Source of the DNA: Nitricoxidireducens sp046726235 | GTDB taxonomy: Bacteria; Pseudomonadota; Gammaproteobacteria; Burkholderiales; Rhodocyclaceae | Direction of reading: 5' to 3' | Assembly (NCBI GenBank): GCA_046726235.1 | Contig: JBKPAD010000002.1 | Location: forward strand, 124,001 to 188,000 | DNA: 64,000 nt | In this document: positions 17,592 to 28,698 of the stretch, one piece after another | How the letters are laid out: the number at the start of each line of letters is the position of its first letter | How positions within the stretch are numbered: position 1 is the stretch's first letter | Notes under the pieces: model-generated | The model's input: the letters and a program-made list of their open reading frames with translations, nothing else | Told to the model about the DNA's origin: nothing | The model's database searches: none | Made by a program: the position numbers and the translations under genes

Positions 17592-19903
17592 TGGATTCCA
17601 AGGCAGCCTCCGCCAGCCGCAAGAAAGTCGTCGCCCTGCCGGTGCGCGGCCGCGGCGACATCGACCACCGGCGCAAGTTGCGCCACGCCGAGTTGCTGCT
17701 CGAGGTGACGCGGCGCATGGCGGCCTACGACACGCTCGACGAAGTGCTGAAGGCCTTGGTCGAGATGACGACCGCCGCACTCAATGCCGAACGCGGCTCC
17801 CTGTTCCTCAACGATCCGGACACCAACGAGCTGTATTCACGGGTTGCGCAGGGCAACTTCCAGCGCGAGATCCGCCTGATGAACAACAGCGGCATCGCGG
17901 GCCACGTCTACGCCTCGGGCGAACCGCTGGTCATCCACGACGCCTATTCCGATCCGCGCTTCAACCGCTCGGTCGACGAGCAAACCGGATTCACGACGCG
18001 CAACATCCTCTGCGTACCGATCAAGACGGTCCGCGGCGAGATCATCGGCGTCGCCCAGACGCTGAACAAGAAGGGCAGCCGCTTCACCCGCAAGGACCTC
18101 GACCTGCTGCAGGCGATGACCAGCCAGGGCACGCTGGCGCTGCAGAGCGCGCAGTTCATCGAGCGCATGCAGGCGAGCCGGCGCAAGGAAATGGAGTTCA
18201 TCGAAGTCGTCTCGGAAGTGACGGCCGACATCAAGCTCGGATCGCTGCTGCAGCGCGTGATGGGCGAGGCGACGCGCCTGCTCAACGCCGAGCGCTCGAC
18301 GCTGTTCCTCAACGACGACAAGACCAACGAGCTCTGGTCGGAGGTCGGCCAGGGGCTCGAATCGATGCAGATTCGCCTGCCGAACCACGTCGGCATCGCC
18401 GGCGCAGTGTTCAGCTCGGGCAAGTCGATCAACATCCCCTACGCCTACGCCGACCTGCGCTTCAACCCGGCCTTCGACAAGAAGACGGGGTTCTTCACGC
18501 GCTCGATCCTGTGCGTGCCGATCGTCAACAAGAACGGCAAGACGATCGGCGTCACGCAGGTGCTCAACAAGCGCGGCGGGCCGTTCAGCAACGAAGACGA
18601 ATCGCGGCTGCGCGCATTCACGGCACAGATATCCATCGCGCTCGAGAACGCCAAGCTGTTCGCCGACGTCCAGGCGATGCGCAACTACAACGAGGCGATG
18701 CTCGAGTCGATGTCCAACGGCGTCATCACGCTCGACGACCAAGAGCGCATCGTCACCTGCAACGCCTCCGGCCTGCGCATTCTGCGCGTGCGGCCGGAGC
18801 AGATCCTTAACCGGCCGGCGAACGACTTCTTCGGCGACGACAATCCGTGGGTGCTGGAGAAGCTCAAGGGCGTCGCCGAGACACAGGCGATCGACGTGGT
18901 CATGGACGCCGAACTGCGGGTCGACGACGAGACGCTTTCGGTCAACCTCACCGCATTGCCGCTGCTGTCGGTCGAGAAGCGGCGCATCGGCTCGATGCTG
19001 ATGCTCGAGGACATCTCGAACGAGAAGCGCCTGAAGTCGACGATGTCGCGCTACATGGACCCCGGCATCGCGGACAAGATGCTAGCCAGCGGCGCCGAGG
19101 CGCTGGGCGGCCAGGCGGTCAACGCGACGGTGCTGTTCTCGGACGTGCGCAGCTTCACGACGATCACCGAGCAGCTTGGCGCGCAGGGCACGGTGGCGCT
19201 GCTCAACGAGTACTTCACGCTGATGGTCGACTGCCTGCAGCGCGAGGAAGGCATGCTCGACAAGTTCATCGGCGACGCGATCATGGCCGCCTTCGGCATT
19301 CCCGTCGGCCATGACGACGACGCCGACCGCGCGGTGCGCACGGCGATCGCGATGATGCGCGAGCTGACGGCCTGGAATGCGCTTCGCACCGCGGCGGGCA
19401 AGCTGCCCGTCGACATCGGCATCGGCCTGAATAGCGATCTGGTGGTCTCGGGCAACATCGGCTCGAAGAAGCGCATGGACTACACGATCATCGGCGACGG
19501 CGTAAATCTCGCCGCCCGCCTCGAATCGGCCTGCAAGCAGTACGGCGCCCACATCCTCATCAGCGAGTTCACCTACAAGCAGCTCAGGGGCACGTACTAC
19601 AGCCGCGAGCTCGACTTCGTCATCGTCAAGGGCAAGACGCAGCCGGTCGCGATCTACGAGGTGCTCGACTATCACACCGAGGACAGCTACCCGCATCTGA
19701 TCGACGCCCTGCACCTGTTCAAGGCCGGGCTAGTCAAGTACCGCAGCCGCAAGTGGGACGAGGCGATCGCCGCGTTCGAGGAAGTGCTCTCGCTCAACCC
19801 CGGCGACAAGGCGGCCAAGCTCTACGTCGAGCGCTGTCGCCATCTGGCGGCGAACCCGGTGGCGGACGACTGGGACGGCGTCTGGGTGATGGAGTCGAAA
19901 TAG
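17582..19903 (+). CDS. GAF-GAF-PAS class III adenylate/guanylate cyclase
   Basis: 773 aa. Tandem GAF domains (about 48-190 and 215-360), a PAS domain (about 367-475), the cyclase catalytic domain (about 510-695) and a C-terminal TPR-like pair (705-755). Catalytic residues seen: metal aspartates D521 (FSDVRSF) and D565 (KFIGDAIMA), purine-site Lys K561, and N642/R646 in GDGVNLAARLE. K561 argues for ATP, so cAMP is the likely product (inference). Soluble; ligands of the GAF/PAS modules unknown. The start may be 17582 or 17591. Confidence 0.92.
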   Translation: MPLMDSKAASASRKKVVALPVRGRGDIDHRRKLRHAELLLEVTRRMAAYDTLDEVLKALVEMTTAALNAERGSLFLNDPDTNELYSRVAQGNFQREIRLMNNSGIAGHVYASGEPLVIHDAYSDPRFNRSVDEQTGFTTRNILCVPIKTVRGEIIGVAQTLNKKGSRFTRKDLDLLQAMTSQGTLALQSAQFIERMQASRRKEMEFIEVVSEVTADIKLGSLLQRVMGEATRLLNAERSTLFLNDDKTNELWSEVGQGLESMQIRLPNHVGIAGAVFSSGKSINIPYAYADLRFNPAFDKKTGFFTRSILCVPIVNKNGKTIGVTQVLNKRGGPFSNEDESRLRAFTAQISIALENAKLFADVQAMRNYNEAMLESMSNGVITLDDQERIVTCNASGLRILRVRPEQILNRPANDFFGDDNPWVLEKLKGVAETQAIDVVMDAELRVDDETLSVNLTALPLLSVEKRRIGSMLMLEDISNEKRLKSTMSRYMDPGIADKMLASGAEALGGQAVNATVLFSDVRSFTTITEQLGAQGTVALLNEYFTLMVDCLQREEGMLDKFIGDAIMAAFGIPVGHDDDADRAVRTAIAMMRELTAWNALRTAAGKLPVDIGIGLNSDLVVSGNIGSKKRMDYTIIGDGVNLAARLESACKQYGAHILISEFTYKQLRGTYYSRELDFVIVKGKTQPVAIYEVLDYHTEDSYPHLIDALHLFKAGLVKYRSRKWDEAIAAFEEVLSLNPGDKAAKLYVERCRHLAANPVADDWDGVWVMESK

Positions 19904-19922
19904 CGCCCGAGGGCGCGACGCA

Positions 19923-20339
19923 CTACTTGACGCGCGTCAGGTGGGACCGGGGTTTCTCTGGCGGCGTATCCGGCGGCGTGTCATCTTCCTCGATCTCGGC
20001 GACAGGCTCGTCCCCGGCGGGTTCGGTGCCGGCGGGCATCACTTCGAAGGCCATGCCCTGCCCGTTCTCGCGCGCAAAGATGGCGGCGACGGCGTCGATC
20101 GGCACGACGACCGGGAAGGCGGCGCCGTTGAAGCGGGCCTGGAACGTGATCTCGTCGTTGCCGAGGATCAACTGGTGGGTCGCCTCGGCGCCGATGTTGA
20201 GCGTGATCTGCCCGTCGCGCACATGCTCACGGGGAACGCGGGTGTTCGCGTCCACGCTGGCCGTCAGATAGGGGGTGAAGCCCTGATCGACGCACCATTC
20301 GAAAATGGCGCGCACGAGGTAGGGCTTGGTCGAAATCAT
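19923..20339 (-). CDS. sspB: ClpXP protease specificity-enhancing factor SspB
   Basis: 138 aa. N-terminal SspB fold (STKPYLVRAIFEWCVDQGFTPYL, then the GQITLNIG and ARFNGAAFPVVVPIDAVAAIFARENGQGMAF regions). An acidic/proline-rich linker (about 103-128) leads to a C-terminal tail with HLTRVK, the ClpX-docking motif. It delivers ssrA-tagged and other clients to ClpXP. It follows sspA by 34 nt, the standard arrangement. Confidence 0.95.
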   Translation of the reverse strand: MISTKPYLVRAIFEWCVDQGFTPYLTASVDANTRVPREHVRDGQITLNIGAEATHQLILGNDEITFQARFNGAAFPVVVPIDAVAAIFARENGQGMAFEVMPAGTEPAGDEPVAEIEEDDTPPDTPPEKPRSHLTRVK

Positions 20340-20373
20340 CGCGGGAGAGAAGGTGCGATGCGCCGCGAACCAA

Positions 20374-20970
20374 TCAGCGGCGCATCACCTTCTCGGACGG
20401 CGTCAGGGCGTCGATGAAGCCCTGGCGCGAGAAGACCAGCTGCGCATACTTCATCAGCGGCGCAGCGGCCTTCGGCAGTTCGACGCCGTAGTGGTCGAGG
20501 CGCCACAGCAGCGGCGCGATGGCGACGTCGAGCATCGAGAACTCGTCGCCGAGCATGTACTTCTGCTTGGCGAAGAGCCCCGAGAGCTCGGTCAGTCGGT
20601 CGCGCACGTGGGCGCGCGACTTCTCGGCCGACTTCAGGTTCTTCTCGAGGGAATCGATGTGCGCGAACAGCTCATGCTCCATCGTGAACAGCAGCTGGCG
20701 CGCGCGGGCGCGGGTCTGCGGCTCCGGCGGCATCAGCTGCGGATGCGGGAAGCGCTCATCGATGTACTCGTTGATGATATTCGCCTCGTACAACACGAGA
20801 TCACGATCCACGAGGACCGGAACCCGGTTGTACGGATTGATGACGGCGATATCTTCGGGTTTGTTGAAAAGGTCGACATCGATCACCTGGAAGTCCATCT
20901 GCTTCTCGTACAGGACGATGCGGCAGCGATGGCTGAACGGGCACGTAGTGCCCGAGTACAGGTTCATCAT
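20374..20970 (-). CDS. sspA: stringent starvation protein A (GST-fold)
   Basis: 198 aa from the double ATG at 20970 (MMNLYSGTTCPFSHRCRIVL). The frame continues to 21048, but family members start at MMNLYSG. Thioredoxin-like N-terminal domain (about 1-75, with NPYNRVPVLVDRDLVLYEANII) and helical GST C-terminal domain. SspA binds RNA polymerase under starvation and acid stress and lacks glutathione transferase activity. It follows petC by 99 nt, likely in the same transcription unit. Confidence 0.94.
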   Translation of the reverse strand: MMNLYSGTTCPFSHRCRIVLYEKQMDFQVIDVDLFNKPEDIAVINPYNRVPVLVDRDLVLYEANIINEYIDERFPHPQLMPPEPQTRARARQLLFTMEHELFAHIDSLEKNLKSAEKSRAHVRDRLTELSGLFAKQKYMLGDEFSMLDVAIAPLLWRLDHYGVELPKAAAPLMKYAQLVFSRQGFIDALTPSEKVMRR

Positions 20971-21069
20971 GGTACTCGTACCCCAGGAATAATCGGCATC
21001 ACGCACGACCTTGCGGACAGGCGGCGCACTCATTTCTCGATGCCCCATAAGTAGATCAAACCCCAGTAC

Positions 21070-21777
21070 TTAGTGAATGTCTTTCCAGTATTCGCGCTTG
21101 AGCGCGAATGCGAAGACGAACAGAACCGCCAGCGCGATCAGCACGACAACGCCGAGCTGCTTGCGGAACTCCGACATCGGCTCGCCCATGTAGGCGAGGT
21201 AGCCGACGAGATTGCCGACCATGGCGTCGTACTCTTCCGGCTTCAACTTGCCCGGCTTGGCCAGCGTCAGCTTGTGGTCGGCCCCCATGACCTGATCACC
21301 CTGGAGTTCCCACAGGGCATGCGGCATGCCCACGTTGGGAAACACGGTGTTGTTCCAGCCGGTCGGACGCTCGTCGTCGCGGTAGAAGGAACGCAGGTAG
21401 GTGTACAGCCAGTCCGAGCCGCTGCCGAACTCCGAGGCGCGGGCGCGGGCGATCACCGTCAGGTCGGGCGGCGCGGCGCCGAACCACTGCTTGGCGTCGG
21501 CGCGCTTCATGGCGATGGTCATCGTCTCGCCGACCTTGTCCGCCGCGAACATCAGGTTGTCCTTGATCTGCGCTTCCGACAGGCCAAGATCCGTCAGCCG
21601 GTTGTAGCGCATGTAGGACGCCGAATGGCAGTTCAGGCAGTAGTTCACGAAGATCTTGGCGCCGTGCTGGAGCGCGGCAAAGTCGCGCGAATGGTCAGGC
21701 GCCTTGTCGAGGTGAAGCTCGGCGCTGGCGAAAGCCAGCAGCGGTGCCGACAGCAATGCGATCAGGATTCTCTTCAT
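21070..21777 (-). CDS. petC: cytochrome c1 of the bc1 complex
   Basis: 235 aa. Signal peptide (about 1-18), heme-attachment CLNCH at 47-51, a downstream NVGMPHALWEL region supplying the likely Met ligand, and a C-terminal membrane anchor (about 207-227). It passes electrons from the Rieske protein to soluble cytochrome c. The start overlaps the petB stop by 4 nt. Confidence 0.97.
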   Translation of the reverse strand: MKRILIALLSAPLLAFASAELHLDKAPDHSRDFAALQHGAKIFVNYCLNCHSASYMRYNRLTDLGLSEAQIKDNLMFAADKVGETMTIAMKRADAKQWFGAAPPDLTVIARARASEFGSGSDWLYTYLRSFYRDDERPTGWNNTVFPNVGMPHALWELQGDQVMGADHKLTLAKPGKLKPEEYDAMVGNLVGYLAYMGEPMSEFRKQLGVVVLIALAVLFVFAFALKREYWKDIH

Positions 21778-23072
21778 TTGAACGTCACCCTATCCGGTTC
21801 GGGTTGGCACTTGTCGAGCTTGGTGTAGATCGGCATCAGCGCGAAAAATGCGAAGTAGATGATGGTGCAGATCTGCGACACGAGCGTGCGACCGGGGGTC
21901 GGCGCCAGCATGCCCAGATAGCCGAGGATGAAGAAGCAGACGATGAAGATCGCCAGCGCGCTCTTGTAGATCGGGCCGCGATAGCGGATCGACTTCACCG
22001 GGCTGCGGTCGAGCCAGGGCAGCAGGAAGAACACCATGACGCCGAGGCCCATGAAGATCACGCCCCACAGCTTGGCGTCCAGCCACAGGAAGTTGACCGT
22101 GTTGGCGCGCAGGATCGAGTAGTACGGCGTGAAGTACCAGACCGGGGCGATGTGCGGCGGCGTCTGCAGCGGGTCGGCCGGGAAGAAGTTGTTGAACTCG
22201 AGGAAGTAGCCGCCGCCTTCGGGCATGAAGAACAGGATCACCGAGAACGCCATCAGGAAGACGACGACGCCGACGATGTCCTTGACCGTGTAGTACGGAT
22301 GGAACGGGATGCCGTCGAGCGGGATGCCGTCCGGGCCCTTCAGGCGCTTGATCTCGACGCCGTCCGGGTTGTTCGAGCCGACTTCGTGCAGCGCGATCAG
22401 GTGCGCGACGACGAGGCCCGCCAGCGCGAACGGCACGGCGATGACGTGGAACGAGAAGAAGCGGTTCAGCGTGGCGTCGCCGACGACGAAGTCGCCGCGG
22501 ATCAGCACCGACAGGTCAGGCCCGATCAGCGGGATGGCCGAGAACAGGTTCACGATCACCTGGGCGCCCCAGTACGACATCTGGCCCCAAGGCAGCAGGT
22601 AGCCGAAGAAGGCTTCGGCCATCAGGCACAGGAAGATCAGCACGCCGAAGATCCAGACCAGCTCGCGCGGCTTGCGGTAGGACCCGTAGAGCATGCCGCG
22701 GAACATGTGGAGATAGACGACGATGAAGAACGCCGAGGCGCCCGTGGAGTGCATGTAGCGGATCAGCCAGCCCCACGGCACGTCGCGCATGATGTACTCG
22801 ACGCTGGCGAAGGCGACCGGCACGCCGGAGGCATTCAGGGCCGCATCAGGCTTGAAGTGCATCGTCAGGAAGATGCCGGTGACGATCTGGTTCACCAGAA
22901 CCAGCAGCGCCAGGGAACCGAAGAAGTACCAGAAGTTGAAGTTCTTCGGCGCGTAGTACTTGGCCAGGTGGTCGTTCCACAGGGCCATCGCCGGGAAGCG
23001 GGCATCGACCCACTCCAGCAGGTTGCCGGCAATGCTGCCGTCGCTCTTGAATTTTTCGCTTGCGCTGGCCAT
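21774..23072 (-). CDS. petB: cytochrome b of the bc1 complex
   Basis: 432 aa, with eight or more membrane helices. Quinol-site PEWY equivalent appears as PVWYFTPYYSIL (about residues 315-326). Heme-ligand histidine pairs are in HSTGASAFFIVVYLHMFRG-type helix II and HVIAVPFALAGLVVAHLIALHE-type helix IV regions (both abbreviated). It forms the quinol-oxidising core with PetA and PetC in the inner membrane. It follows petA by 3 nt. Confidence 0.97.
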   Translation of the reverse strand: MASASEKFKSDGSIAGNLLEWVDARFPAMALWNDHLAKYYAPKNFNFWYFFGSLALLVLVNQIVTGIFLTMHFKPDAALNASGVPVAFASVEYIMRDVPWGWLIRYMHSTGASAFFIVVYLHMFRGMLYGSYRKPRELVWIFGVLIFLCLMAEAFFGYLLPWGQMSYWGAQVIVNLFSAIPLIGPDLSVLIRGDFVVGDATLNRFFSFHVIAVPFALAGLVVAHLIALHEVGSNNPDGVEIKRLKGPDGIPLDGIPFHPYYTVKDIVGVVVFLMAFSVILFFMPEGGGYFLEFNNFFPADPLQTPPHIAPVWYFTPYYSILRANTVNFLWLDAKLWGVIFMGLGVMVFFLLPWLDRSPVKSIRYRGPIYKSALAIFIVCFFILGYLGMLAPTPGRTLVSQICTIIYFAFFALMPIYTKLDKCQPEPDRVTFK

Positions 23073-23075
23073 CGC

Positions 23076-23672
23076 TTACGCTCCCTTGCTGTCTTCGCCG
23101 ATGATGATTCGGGCGTCGCTCAGATACTTGTGCGGCGGGATTTCGAGGTTGTCCGGCGCCGGCTTGCTCTTGTAGACGCGGCCCGCGAGGTCGAAGGTCG
23201 AGCCATGGCACGGGCACAGGAAACCGCCGGTCCACTCGGGATCGACTCCGGACTCGGCGCCGGTCTTGAACTTCTCGGTCGGCGAGCAGCCGAGGTGGGT
23301 GCAGATGCCGACGGCGACCAGGTATTCGGGCTTGATCGAGCGGAATTCGTTCTTGGCGTACTCGGGCTGCATCGGACGGTCGGATGCCGGGTCGGCCATC
23401 TTGTCGTTGATCTTGGTGATGCCGTCGAGCATTTCCTTGGTGCGGTGGATGATCCAGACCGGCTTGCCGCGCCACTCGACAGTCATCATCTGACCGGGGG
23501 CGAGCTTGCTGATATCCACTTCGACCGGGGCGCCGGCCGACTTGGCGCGCTCGGACGGCGCAAAACTGGCGAGGAACGGGACGGCCGCGGCCACACCGGC
23601 CACGCCGCCGACGGTCGCCGTGGCCACGATCAGGCGACGCCGACCGCAATCCACTTTTTCGTCACAGCTCAT
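23076..23672 (-). CDS. petA: Rieske iron-sulfur subunit of the bc1 complex
   Basis: 198 aa. A twin-arginine-like leader (CGRRRLIVATATVGG) forms the single N-terminal anchor. The [2Fe-2S] ligand boxes CTHLGC (about 133-138) and CPCHGS (about 155-160) are intact. First gene of petABC; a strong TATAAT lies about 60 nt upstream. Confidence 0.97.
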   Translation of the reverse strand: MSCDEKVDCGRRRLIVATATVGGVAGVAAAVPFLASFAPSERAKSAGAPVEVDISKLAPGQMMTVEWRGKPVWIIHRTKEMLDGITKINDKMADPASDRPMQPEYAKNEFRSIKPEYLVAVGICTHLGCSPTEKFKTGAESGVDPEWTGGFLCPCHGSTFDLAGRVYKSKPAPDNLEIPPHKYLSDARIIIGEDSKGA

Positions 23673-23730
23673 GGTTATTTCCCTGAAGGTTGGAAAAGGC
23701 TACAACCGACTACAGCCCGAAAAACGCGCG

Positions 23731-23759
23731 ATTATACCGGAGCGGGGAGGTGAATTAAA
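23731..23759 (-). promoter_or_regulatory. sigma70-type promoter of petABC
   Basis: On the minus strand, TTTAAT (23759-23754), 17 nt, TATAAT (23736-23731). Perfect -10, modest -35. It leaves a leader of about 55 nt before petA. Confidence 0.55.
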
Positions 23760-23845
23760 GCCCGTCCGTCCGGCCATATCACGGATTCCTCATATAACGC
23801 GATAAACACCGCTATTGCCCTGAAAAGCGGGCAAGTGCCTCGAAG

Positions 23846-25201
23846 TCAGGCACCGATGGCCGCCTTGACCGCATCGGCGATGGTTCCGGCGTGCGCGGCG
23901 ACCGCCTCCGCGTCCGGTCCCTCGACCATCACGCGCAGCAGCGGTTCGGTTCCCGACGGCCGCAGCAGGACTCGGCCCCGGCCGTCCAGCGCCCGCTCGA
24001 CACCGGCGACCGCGGCCTTGATGCCGGCGTCGGCCTTCCAGTCCAGCCCGCCCTGAAGACGGACGTTGACCAGCTTCTGCGGGTACATCGACAGATCGGC
24101 GCAGGCCTGCAGCAGCGTCTCGCCGCTGCCGCGCAGCGCCGCCAGCACCTGGAGGGCCGAAACGATGCCGTCGCCGGTGGTGTGCTTGTCGAGGCACAGG
24201 ATGTGGCCGGAGTTCTCGCCGCCGATCTGCCATCCCTTTTCCATGAGCATTTCGAGCACGTAGCGATCGCCGACCTTGGCGCGCGCAAAACCGATGCCCA
24301 ACCGGCCGAGCGCGTGCTCGAGGCCAAGGTTGGTCATCAGCGTGCCCGCGACGCCTGCGACCGGGGCATGGCGGTGCCGCTGGCGCGCGATCACATAGAG
24401 CAACTGGTCGCCGTCATAAAGCCGTCCGTCGGCATCGACCATCAGCACCCGATCGGCATCGCCATCGAGCGCGATGCCCAGATCGGCCTTGTGCTCGATC
24501 ACGGCGCAACGCAGCGCCTCGGGTGCCGTGGCGCCCACGCCTTCGTTGATGTTGAGGCCGTTGGGCGAGACACCGACCGGCACCACGTCGGCGCCCAGCT
24601 CGTGAAACACGGCCGGCGCCACGTGGTAGGCGGCCCCGTGGGCGCAATCGACGGCGATCTTCAGGCCGCGCAGGTCGAGCTCGTTCGGAAAGGTGCTCTT
24701 GCAGAACTCGATGTAGCGGCCGGCGGCGTCATCCACGCGACGCGCCTTGCCGAGGTGCGCAGACTCGGCGCAGCCCATCGGCTGCTCCAGCCGCGCCTCG
24801 ATCTCCGCCTCGACGGCATCCGGCAGCTTGGTACCGAGTGCCGAGAAGAACTTGATGCCGTTGTCGTCGTAGGGATTGTGCGAGGCAGAAATGACGACGC
24901 CCGCCTGCAGCCGCAACGCGCGCGTCAGGTACGCGATGGCCGACGTCGGCATGGGTCCGCACAGCATGACATCGACGCCGGCGGCCGAGAAGCCGGATTC
25001 CAGCGCCGCCTCGAGCATGTAGCCGGAAATGCGCGTGTCCTTGCCGATCAGCACGGCCGGCCGCTCGCCGGCCGGGAGGTGCTCGCGGCTGACCAGCGTC
25101 GTCCCCGCCGCATAACCGAGCCGCAGCACGAACTCGGGCGTGATCGGGCCCTTGCCGACGCGTCCGCGCACGCCGTCGGTGCCGAAATACTTTCTGCTCA
25201 T
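23846..25201 (-). CDS. glmM: phosphoglucosamine mutase
   Basis: 451 aa. It converts glucosamine-6-phosphate to glucosamine-1-phosphate for peptidoglycan and LPS. Active-site phosphoserine motif VISASHNPYDDNG (Ser about 107), metal loop LDGDADR, sugar-binding GGENSGH, and phosphate-binding RPSGTEPLLRVMVEG near the C terminus. The start overlaps the folP stop by 4 nt. Last gene of the rlmE-ftsH-folP-glmM cluster. Confidence 0.97.
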   Translation of the reverse strand: MSRKYFGTDGVRGRVGKGPITPEFVLRLGYAAGTTLVSREHLPAGERPAVLIGKDTRISGYMLEAALESGFSAAGVDVMLCGPMPTSAIAYLTRALRLQAGVVISASHNPYDDNGIKFFSALGTKLPDAVEAEIEARLEQPMGCAESAHLGKARRVDDAAGRYIEFCKSTFPNELDLRGLKIAVDCAHGAAYHVAPAVFHELGADVVPVGVSPNGLNINEGVGATAPEALRCAVIEHKADLGIALDGDADRVLMVDADGRLYDGDQLLYVIARQRHRHAPVAGVAGTLMTNLGLEHALGRLGIGFARAKVGDRYVLEMLMEKGWQIGGENSGHILCLDKHTTGDGIVSALQVLAALRGSGETLLQACADLSMYPQKLVNVRLQGGLDWKADAGIKAAVAGVERALDGRGRVLLRPSGTEPLLRVMVEGPDAEAVAAHAGTIADAVKAAIGA

Positions 25202-26028
25202 TCCGTTCCCCTTACTGCCTCAAGGACGGCGAGCGCATCCCGCGTCGCCGCCACGTCGTGAACTCTCAAAATTGCCGCACCGCGCTCGGCCGCCAGGACG
25301 GCAGCGGCGATGCTCGCGTGCACGCGTGCGGTGACCGGCTGGCCGGTGATTGCGCCGAGCATCGATTTGCGTGACAGCCCGGCAAGCACCGGCAGGCCGA
25401 TGTCGCCGAGGCGATCGAGATGCGCGAGCAGCGCCAGATTGTGTCCGACCTCCTTGCCGAAGCCGAAGCCGGGATCGACGACGAGACGATCGCGCTCAAT
25501 GCCGGCCGCCACGCAGGCAGCGACGCGCTGTTCGAGAAACGCCATCACCTCGGCCACCACGTCGCCGTATTGGGGGTTGGCCTGCATGGTCCGTGGCTCG
25601 CCCTGCATGTGCATCAGGCAGAGGGCGGCATCGTATCGGCGTACCGCGGCCAGGGCGCCGGGTGCCTGCAGGGCGGCGATGTCGTTGACCATCGCTGCAC
25701 CCTCGTCGAGCGCCGCACGCATCACTTCCGGCTTGCAGGTATCCACCGAGACCGGGACCGGCGCATCGCGCAACACCCGCAACACGGGAAGCAGGCGCGC
25801 CAATTCGTCCGCCGCCGATACGGGCGGCGCGCCCGGCCGCGACGATTCGGCGCCGAGATCGAGGATGTGGGCTCCTGCCTCGACTTGCGCCAGCGCGTGC
25901 TCGACCGCCGCAGAGCCGTCGGTACCGAGGCCGTCGCCCGAGAACGAGTCGGGCGTGAGGTTAACGATGCCCATGATGATGGGGCGATCGAGGGAAAGAC
26001 GGAAACGGCCGCAGCGGAAGACGTGCAT
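25198..26028 (-). CDS. folP: dihydropteroate synthase
   Basis: 276 aa TIM barrel. Seen: IMGIVNLTPDSFSGDG near the N terminus (pterin diphosphate loop), GAESSRPGA, VSVDTCKPEV, MVNDIAAL, LMHMQGEPRTMQ, VDPGFGFGK and LAGLSRKSMLG. It joins 4-aminobenzoate to the pterin in folate synthesis and is the sulfonamide target. Stop overlaps glmM; a terminator lies between ftsH and folP, so folP transcription may rely on readthrough or its own promoter. Confidence 0.97.
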   Translation of the reverse strand: MHVFRCGRFRLSLDRPIIMGIVNLTPDSFSGDGLGTDGSAAVEHALAQVEAGAHILDLGAESSRPGAPPVSAADELARLLPVLRVLRDAPVPVSVDTCKPEVMRAALDEGAAMVNDIAALQAPGALAAVRRYDAALCLMHMQGEPRTMQANPQYGDVVAEVMAFLEQRVAACVAAGIERDRLVVDPGFGFGKEVGHNLALLAHLDRLGDIGLPVLAGLSRKSMLGAITGQPVTARVHASIAAAVLAAERGAAILRVHDVAATRDALAVLEAVRGTE

Positions 26029-26060
26029 GGGGCGGCGATTCTACCGGAGACCCAAAAGAC

Positions 26061-26086
26061 AAAGGCCCCGACGGAGCGGGGCCTTT
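26061..26086 (-). terminator. hairpin between ftsH and folP
   Basis: AAAGGCCCCG/CGGGGCCTTT stem with a loop of about 5 nt, 12 nt past the ftsH stop. Followed on the minus strand by a T-containing stretch (TTTGTCTTTTGG). It may attenuate expression into folP-glmM. Confidence 0.75.
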
Positions 26087-26098
26087 GCAATTGCCGGA

Positions 26099-27982
<1,884 letters not shown>

Positions 27983-28051
27983 GGCCTTACCTCGTAAATT
28001 GCCCGGCGAACGGGCATTCTAGACGCTTTCAATAAGCTTGCAATACCGCTT

Positions 28052-28681
28052 CTACCGCTTGCTGCGGCCCAGCAGGTAGGTTTCCGCACTACGGTCTCGT
28101 GAGGCTGCCGGCTTCTTCGTCTGGAGGGTCTCGAACGCCTCGGCAAGCATCTTTCTCAGCTCCACGAACCCGCTGCCCTGGAAAACTTTGACCAGCATGT
28201 CCCCGCCCGGTTTCAGGTGATCCCGACAAAATTCACGGGTCAGTTCGGCGAGGTGCATCACGCGCGCCTGATCCGATGCGGCAATGCCCGAGATATTGGG
28301 GGCCATGTCCGACAAAACAAGGTCGACGGGACGGCCATCCAGCGTTTCCTCGAGCTGGCGCAACACCGCGTCTTCGCGGAAGTCGCCTTGTATGAACTCG
28401 ACGCCGTGCATCGGTTCCATCGGCAACAGATCCAGGCCGATGAGGCGGCCACCCGGCTGGATGCGCTTGACGGCGACCTGCGACCAGCTACCCGGCGCGC
28501 ACCCCAGATCGACCACGGTCATCCCGGGCCGCAGTAAGCGGGCCTTGTCGTCGATCTCGAGCAGCTTGAAGGCGGCGCGCGAGCGCCATCCGTCGGCCTG
28601 GGCACGCTGCACCCAGGGATCGTTGACGTGCTCGTTCATCCAGACCTTGCTTTTCTTGTGGCGGCGGGACTTGATGGTCAT
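28052..28681 (-). CDS. rlmE: 23S rRNA (uridine-2'-O)-methyltransferase
   Basis: 209 aa from the ATG at 28681 (MTIKSRRHKKSK). Rossmann-fold SAM site VVDLGCAPGSWSQVA (about 50-64), the DLVLSDMAPN motif and KVFQGSG. RlmE/FtsJ methylates U2552 of 23S rRNA. Divergent from yhbY with only 17 nt between start codons, and upstream of ftsH as in many Proteobacteria. Confidence 0.96.
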   Translation of the reverse strand: MTIKSRRHKKSKVWMNEHVNDPWVQRAQADGWRSRAAFKLLEIDDKARLLRPGMTVVDLGCAPGSWSQVAVKRIQPGGRLIGLDLLPMEPMHGVEFIQGDFREDAVLRQLEETLDGRPVDLVLSDMAPNISGIAASDQARVMHLAELTREFCRDHLKPGGDMLVKVFQGSGFVELRKMLAEAFETLQTKKPAASRDRSAETYLLGRSKR

Positions 28682-28698
28682 GGGGTTAGAATCTTGCC

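Noticed and set aside
21744..23753. Long open frame antisense to petABC (669 codons)
   Set aside because: It spans three clearly real genes on the other strand and its translation is charged low-complexity sequence.
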